A stretch of DNA of 64,000 nt from Bradyrhizobium sp. NP1. Lineage in GTDB: Bacteria > Pseudomonadota > Alphaproteobacteria > Rhizobiales > Xanthobacteraceae. The notes beneath the pieces are model-generated. The model was not told where the DNA came from, made no database searches, and saw only the letters and a program-made list of their open reading frames with translations. The stretch is from contig NZ_CP127385.1 of NCBI RefSeq assembly GCF_030378205.1, forward strand, positions 4,628,001-4,692,000, given 5' to 3'. The position numbers and the translations under genes were made by a program. Shown here one piece after another: positions 61,664 to 64,000 of this stretch; position 1 is the first letter of the stretch, and each line of letters opens with the position of its first letter.

Positions 61664-61999
61664 ATGAGGGAGTACCGGGTCTAGGTCATCGGCCGGCACG
61701 GCCGCATCATCAATCGTATCGACGCGCATTGCACCACTGAGGGCGACGCCAAGGAGCGGGCGGAGCAGCTCGCCGAAGGTCAGGTGGTAGAGCTTTGGGA
61801 AGGCACCCGCATGATCGAACGATTTGATTTGAACCGAAGAAGTAAAGCCGTCCCTTTAAATGGGCCAGCACAGGATTGCGGTCGCTTGTGCCCGCCGCGT
61901 GGACAAACGCGGCACCTGGCTAGGGTAAGCAGCGCAGCCGCGCCCCGTCGGCAGCATCGTGGCCGTTTCACCTTTACCGAGGAACCGCCATCGTCATGA
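61664..61999 (+). pseudogene. Small rhizobial-type protein interrupted by a nonsense codon
   Basis: From ATG 61664 the frame reads MREYRV, TAG (61682-61684), then VIGRHGRIINRIDAHCTTEG, DAKERAEQLAEGQVVELWEG, TRMIERFDLN and onward to 61999. The part after the stop has the usual shape of a short rhizobial protein whose family repeats a DAxxxAxxL-EGxxVELW pattern; the original sixth-to-seventh codon was probably TAC (Tyr). The useful part ends near 61840. Confidence 0.55.
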
Positions 62000-62254
62000 T
62001 TGATCGTACAGCATGTGTGCAAAGTGCTGAGAGATCACGAACGAATTGGGCATCTTAGAAGTCTGGCTAGTCGCCTCACGGATCAGCGGACGCATGACGG
62101 CATCGCGGTCCTGATTGCGGATCTCGAAGCGCAAAGGGCTGCTCTGCACCCGGATTGAAAGGAGCGGCCCCAATCTGATCCGCGTCAACCCGATGATTTC
62201 CCCGGAGCACCGGCAGCATTTTCTTCGACCAATTTGACTGTCGAGATCGGCCAT
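61994..62254 (-). CDS. Small protein with a Cys cluster, unknown function
   Basis: An 86-residue frame from ATG 62254: RRKCCRCSGEIIGLTRIRLGPLLSIRVQ then IRNQDRDAVMRPLIREATSQ and PNSFVISQHFAHMLYD. The Cys-Cys-x-Cys and later composition look protein-like, but the ribosome-binding site is weak. It may not be expressed. Function unknown. Confidence 0.45.
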   Translation of the reverse strand: MADLDSQIGRRKCCRCSGEIIGLTRIRLGPLLSIRVQSSPLRFEIRNQDRDAVMRPLIREATSQTSKMPNSFVISQHFAHMLYDQS

Positions 62255-62417
62255 TGGCCTTCATGGCCTTGCCACGGAAACGCGCAGGCCATGCAGCTCA
62301 TCGAGAAAGACCCTATCGATTGTTCCGGCTTTGCCGTCGGAGAAGACCACGGCTTTGCCGACAAGCTCGACCCGTGCGAAAAGCGCGGGACCGAAGCCCC
62401 GCGCCCCTATCATGTGC

Positions 62418-64000
62418 TTACTCCACCGACTGGCCAGTGCTGGCAACCAAGCTTCGCGCACGCGCAAGCAACTGCGCGTTAATGGCGACGATGATCGTGC
62501 TTGCCGACATGAGGGCGGCGCCAACGGCTGGACTTATGACGATCCCCCACGGATAGGCCACGCCGGCGGCCAGCGGAATAGCAACAATATTGTAACCCGT
62601 CGCCCACAAGAGATTTTGAACTATCTTTCGATAAGTCGCACGCGAGAGCGCCACGATGGCGAAAACGTCGCGGGGATCGCTGCGCACCAATACGACGTCC
62701 GCTGACTCAACCGCGATTTCGGTTCCGGCGCCAATCGCAATGCCGAGATCGGACTCGACCAAGGCTGGCGCATCATTGACACCATCGCCGATCATCGCAA
62801 CGGTCACGCCGCGTGCCTTCACCTCGCGGACTTTCTCAAGCTTTTGGTGCGGCAAGACTTCAGCGAAGTAGTCGTCGAGACCAAGCCGAGCGGCGACCGA
62901 CTTGGCAACCGCCGTGGCGTCGCCTGTGATCATCAGGCAGCTGATCCCCATGGCTTTGAGACGTGCGATGGCATCGAAGGACTCTTTGCGAATCACGTCG
63001 GCAAGAGCGATCGCGCCGACTGGCTTGTCATCGATCAGCAGGTAGACGACGGTATTGCCTTCGTCGGCCAATTCCTTGATACGCTCGTGCCGCGTGTCCA
63101 GTCCTCGCTTGCGGACATAGTCGGGGCTCACGACTCTGACGCTATGTCCTTCGATCACGGCCTCAGCACCTTGGCCCGGCAGGTTTTTGAAATCCCGGAC
63201 CGGCTTCGGCGTGACGCTGCGCTGCTTGGCACCTCGCATGAGGCCCTGCGCAATCGGATGCTCTGATTGACTTTCAAGCCCTGCGGCCCACGCGAGTATC
63301 TCGCTCTCGCACAAATCAGACAGCGTCACGACTTCGACAATTCCAAACCGACCTTCTGTCAAGGTTCCCGTCTTGTCGAATAGCGCGGTGCCCAGATTGT
63401 GGGCGCGTTCGAACGCGGCGCGGTCGCGGATAAGAAGGCCATTCTGAGCCGTAAGCCGCGTGCTCACTGCAACGACCAGAGGCACTGCGAGACCGAGCGC
63501 GTGCGGACAGGCGATGACCATGACAGTTGCCATCCGCTCGATCGCATAGTCAAAGCCGAAGCCAAAGCCGAGCCACGCCACGAGGGTTGCGCCGCCGACG
63601 GATAGAGCAATGTAGGTCAGCCACAAGGCGGCGCGATTGGCCAAATCCTGGGTCCGCGAGCGGGTCTCCTGTGCCTGTTGGACCAGCGCAATGACCTGGG
63701 CCAGATACGTCTGATCCCCGGTCTTGCGCACAACAACGGTCACGGCACCCTCGCCGTTCACCGCCCCGCCGACAACCTCTTGGCCTTCAGTCTTCTCAAC
63801 AGGCCGCGACTCTCCGGTCAGCATCGATTCATTGAAGCTGGAGTAACCCTTGGTGATCACACCATCGATCGGTACCCTCTCGCCGGGCTTGACCAAAACG
63901 CGGTCGCCCGGGCGCAATTCGGCGATTGGGACATCTTCGGCGTCTTCATTGGGTTTGAGCCGGTGCGCGGTCGCCGGCAGAAGCTGAACCAGCGCCTCCA
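62418..64000 (-). CDS. copB: CopB-type heavy-metal-translocating P-type ATPase, N-terminus outside the window
   Basis: A C-terminal 527 residues run in from beyond 64000. TGES (actuator), CPHALGLAVPL (transmembrane metal site with CPH rather than CPC), DKTGTLTEGRF (phosphorylated Asp), the HP pair in QSEHPIAQGL, and GDGVNDAPAL are present. The tail YNIVAIPLAAGVAYPWGIVISPAVGAALMS is typical of CopB. CPH places it in subgroup P1B-3, which exports Cu2+ or related ions. The in-frame TTG at 63917 is not the start, since coding continues upstream. Confidence 0.92.
   Translation of the reverse strand, partial: EALVQLLPATAHRLKPNEDAEDVPIAELRPGDRVLVKPGERVPIDGVITKGYSSFNESMLTGESRPVEKTEGQEVVGGAVNGEGAVTVVVRKTGDQTYLAQVIALVQQAQETRSRTQDLANRAALWLTYIALSVGGATLVAWLGFGFGFDYAIERMATVMVIACPHALGLAVPLVVAVSTRLTAQNGLLIRDRAAFERAHNLGTALFDKTGTLTEGRFGIVEVVTLSDLCESEILAWAAGLESQSEHPIAQGLMRGAKQRSVTPKPVRDFKNLPGQGAEAVIEGHSVRVVSPDYVRKRGLDTRHERIKELADEGNTVVYLLIDDKPVGAIALADVIRKESFDAIARLKAMGISCLMITGDATAVAKSVAARLGLDDYFAEVLPHQKLEKVREVKARGVTVAMIGDGVNDAPALVESDLGIAIGAGTEIAVESADVVLVRSDPRDVFAIVALSRATYRKIVQNLLWATGYNIVAIPLAAGVAYPWGIVISPAVGAALMSASTIIVAINAQLLARARSLVASTGQSVE

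Noticed and set aside
1..64000. CRISPR arrays, rRNA and complete insertion sequences
   Set aside because: No regularly spaced repeats, rRNA-like sequence or complete element with paired terminal repeats was seen by eye.

Overview
The window is GC-rich DNA from an alphaproteobacterium. Protein style, the many very short rhizobial-type hypothetical proteins and the dense acyl-CoA/redox catabolic gene content suggest Bradyrhizobium or a close relative. This is an inference from sequence style, since no marker gene or rRNA is present. I see no tRNA, rRNA or CRISPR array. Most of the 64 kb is accessory catabolic and stress-response DNA arranged as short operons, each next to its own regulator.

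Region by region. 1-9.3 kb: a minus-strand acyl-CoA degradation cluster (thiolase, two adjacent acyl-CoA dehydrogenases, an atypical SDR, acyl-CoA ligase, DsbA-fold isomerase) facing an HxlR regulator, then an SDR, an enoyl-CoA hydratase and an unknown protein. 9.8-19.1 kb: four medium-chain reductases, an F420-type NADP-binding protein, and a molybdenum hydroxylase (Fe-S subunit, Mo subunit and a c-type cytochrome), followed by a broken alpha/beta hydrolase. 19.4-24.7 kb: a GlxA-type AraC regulator, a secreted protein with a probable 3' frameshift, SDR, VOC and secreted metallo-hydrolase genes. 25.1-34 kb: an MFS transporter and a minus-strand module of acyl-CoA ligase, phasin, acetoacetate decarboxylase family protein, 3-hydroxyacyl-CoA dehydrogenase, CaiB-type CoA transferase and SDR, with a divergent TetR regulator. 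34.2-37.3 kb: a run of small orphan genes. 37.4-43.2 kb: a seven-gene operon (AhpD-like, GST, cupin dioxygenase, alpha/beta hydrolase, D-2-hydroxyacid dehydrogenase, PRISE-like reductase, SDR). 43.5-47 kb: an NTF2-like protein and a very large winged-helix/ATPase/TPR regulator. 47.3-50.7 kb: thiolase, beta-propeller, haloalkane-dehalogenase-like and unknown genes. 50.7-53.2 kb: patatin, a small membrane protein and a LysR regulator. 53.5-58.2 kb: a redox-defence cluster (peroxiredoxin, Old Yellow Enzyme, RclR-like AraC regulator, AhpD-like protein, RclC/DUF417 membrane protein). 58.8-62.3 kb: a gene graveyard with a split Mrr-type nuclease, a transposase remnant, a CoA-transferase remnant and small genes. 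62.4-64 kb: a CopB-type metal P-type ATPase running off the window.

Two patterns cross these regions. First, the inverted repeat ATTCC-N5-GGAAT occurs exactly upstream of the 43.2 kb operon, the 47.3 kb operon and the 54.0 kb peroxiredoxin, with a degenerate copy just before the LysR start at 52.3 kb; this looks like a small LysR regulon. Second, at least six genes carry single-base or short indels, or a nonsense codon, that break an otherwise continuous reading frame. Either the island is decaying or the assembly has indel errors.
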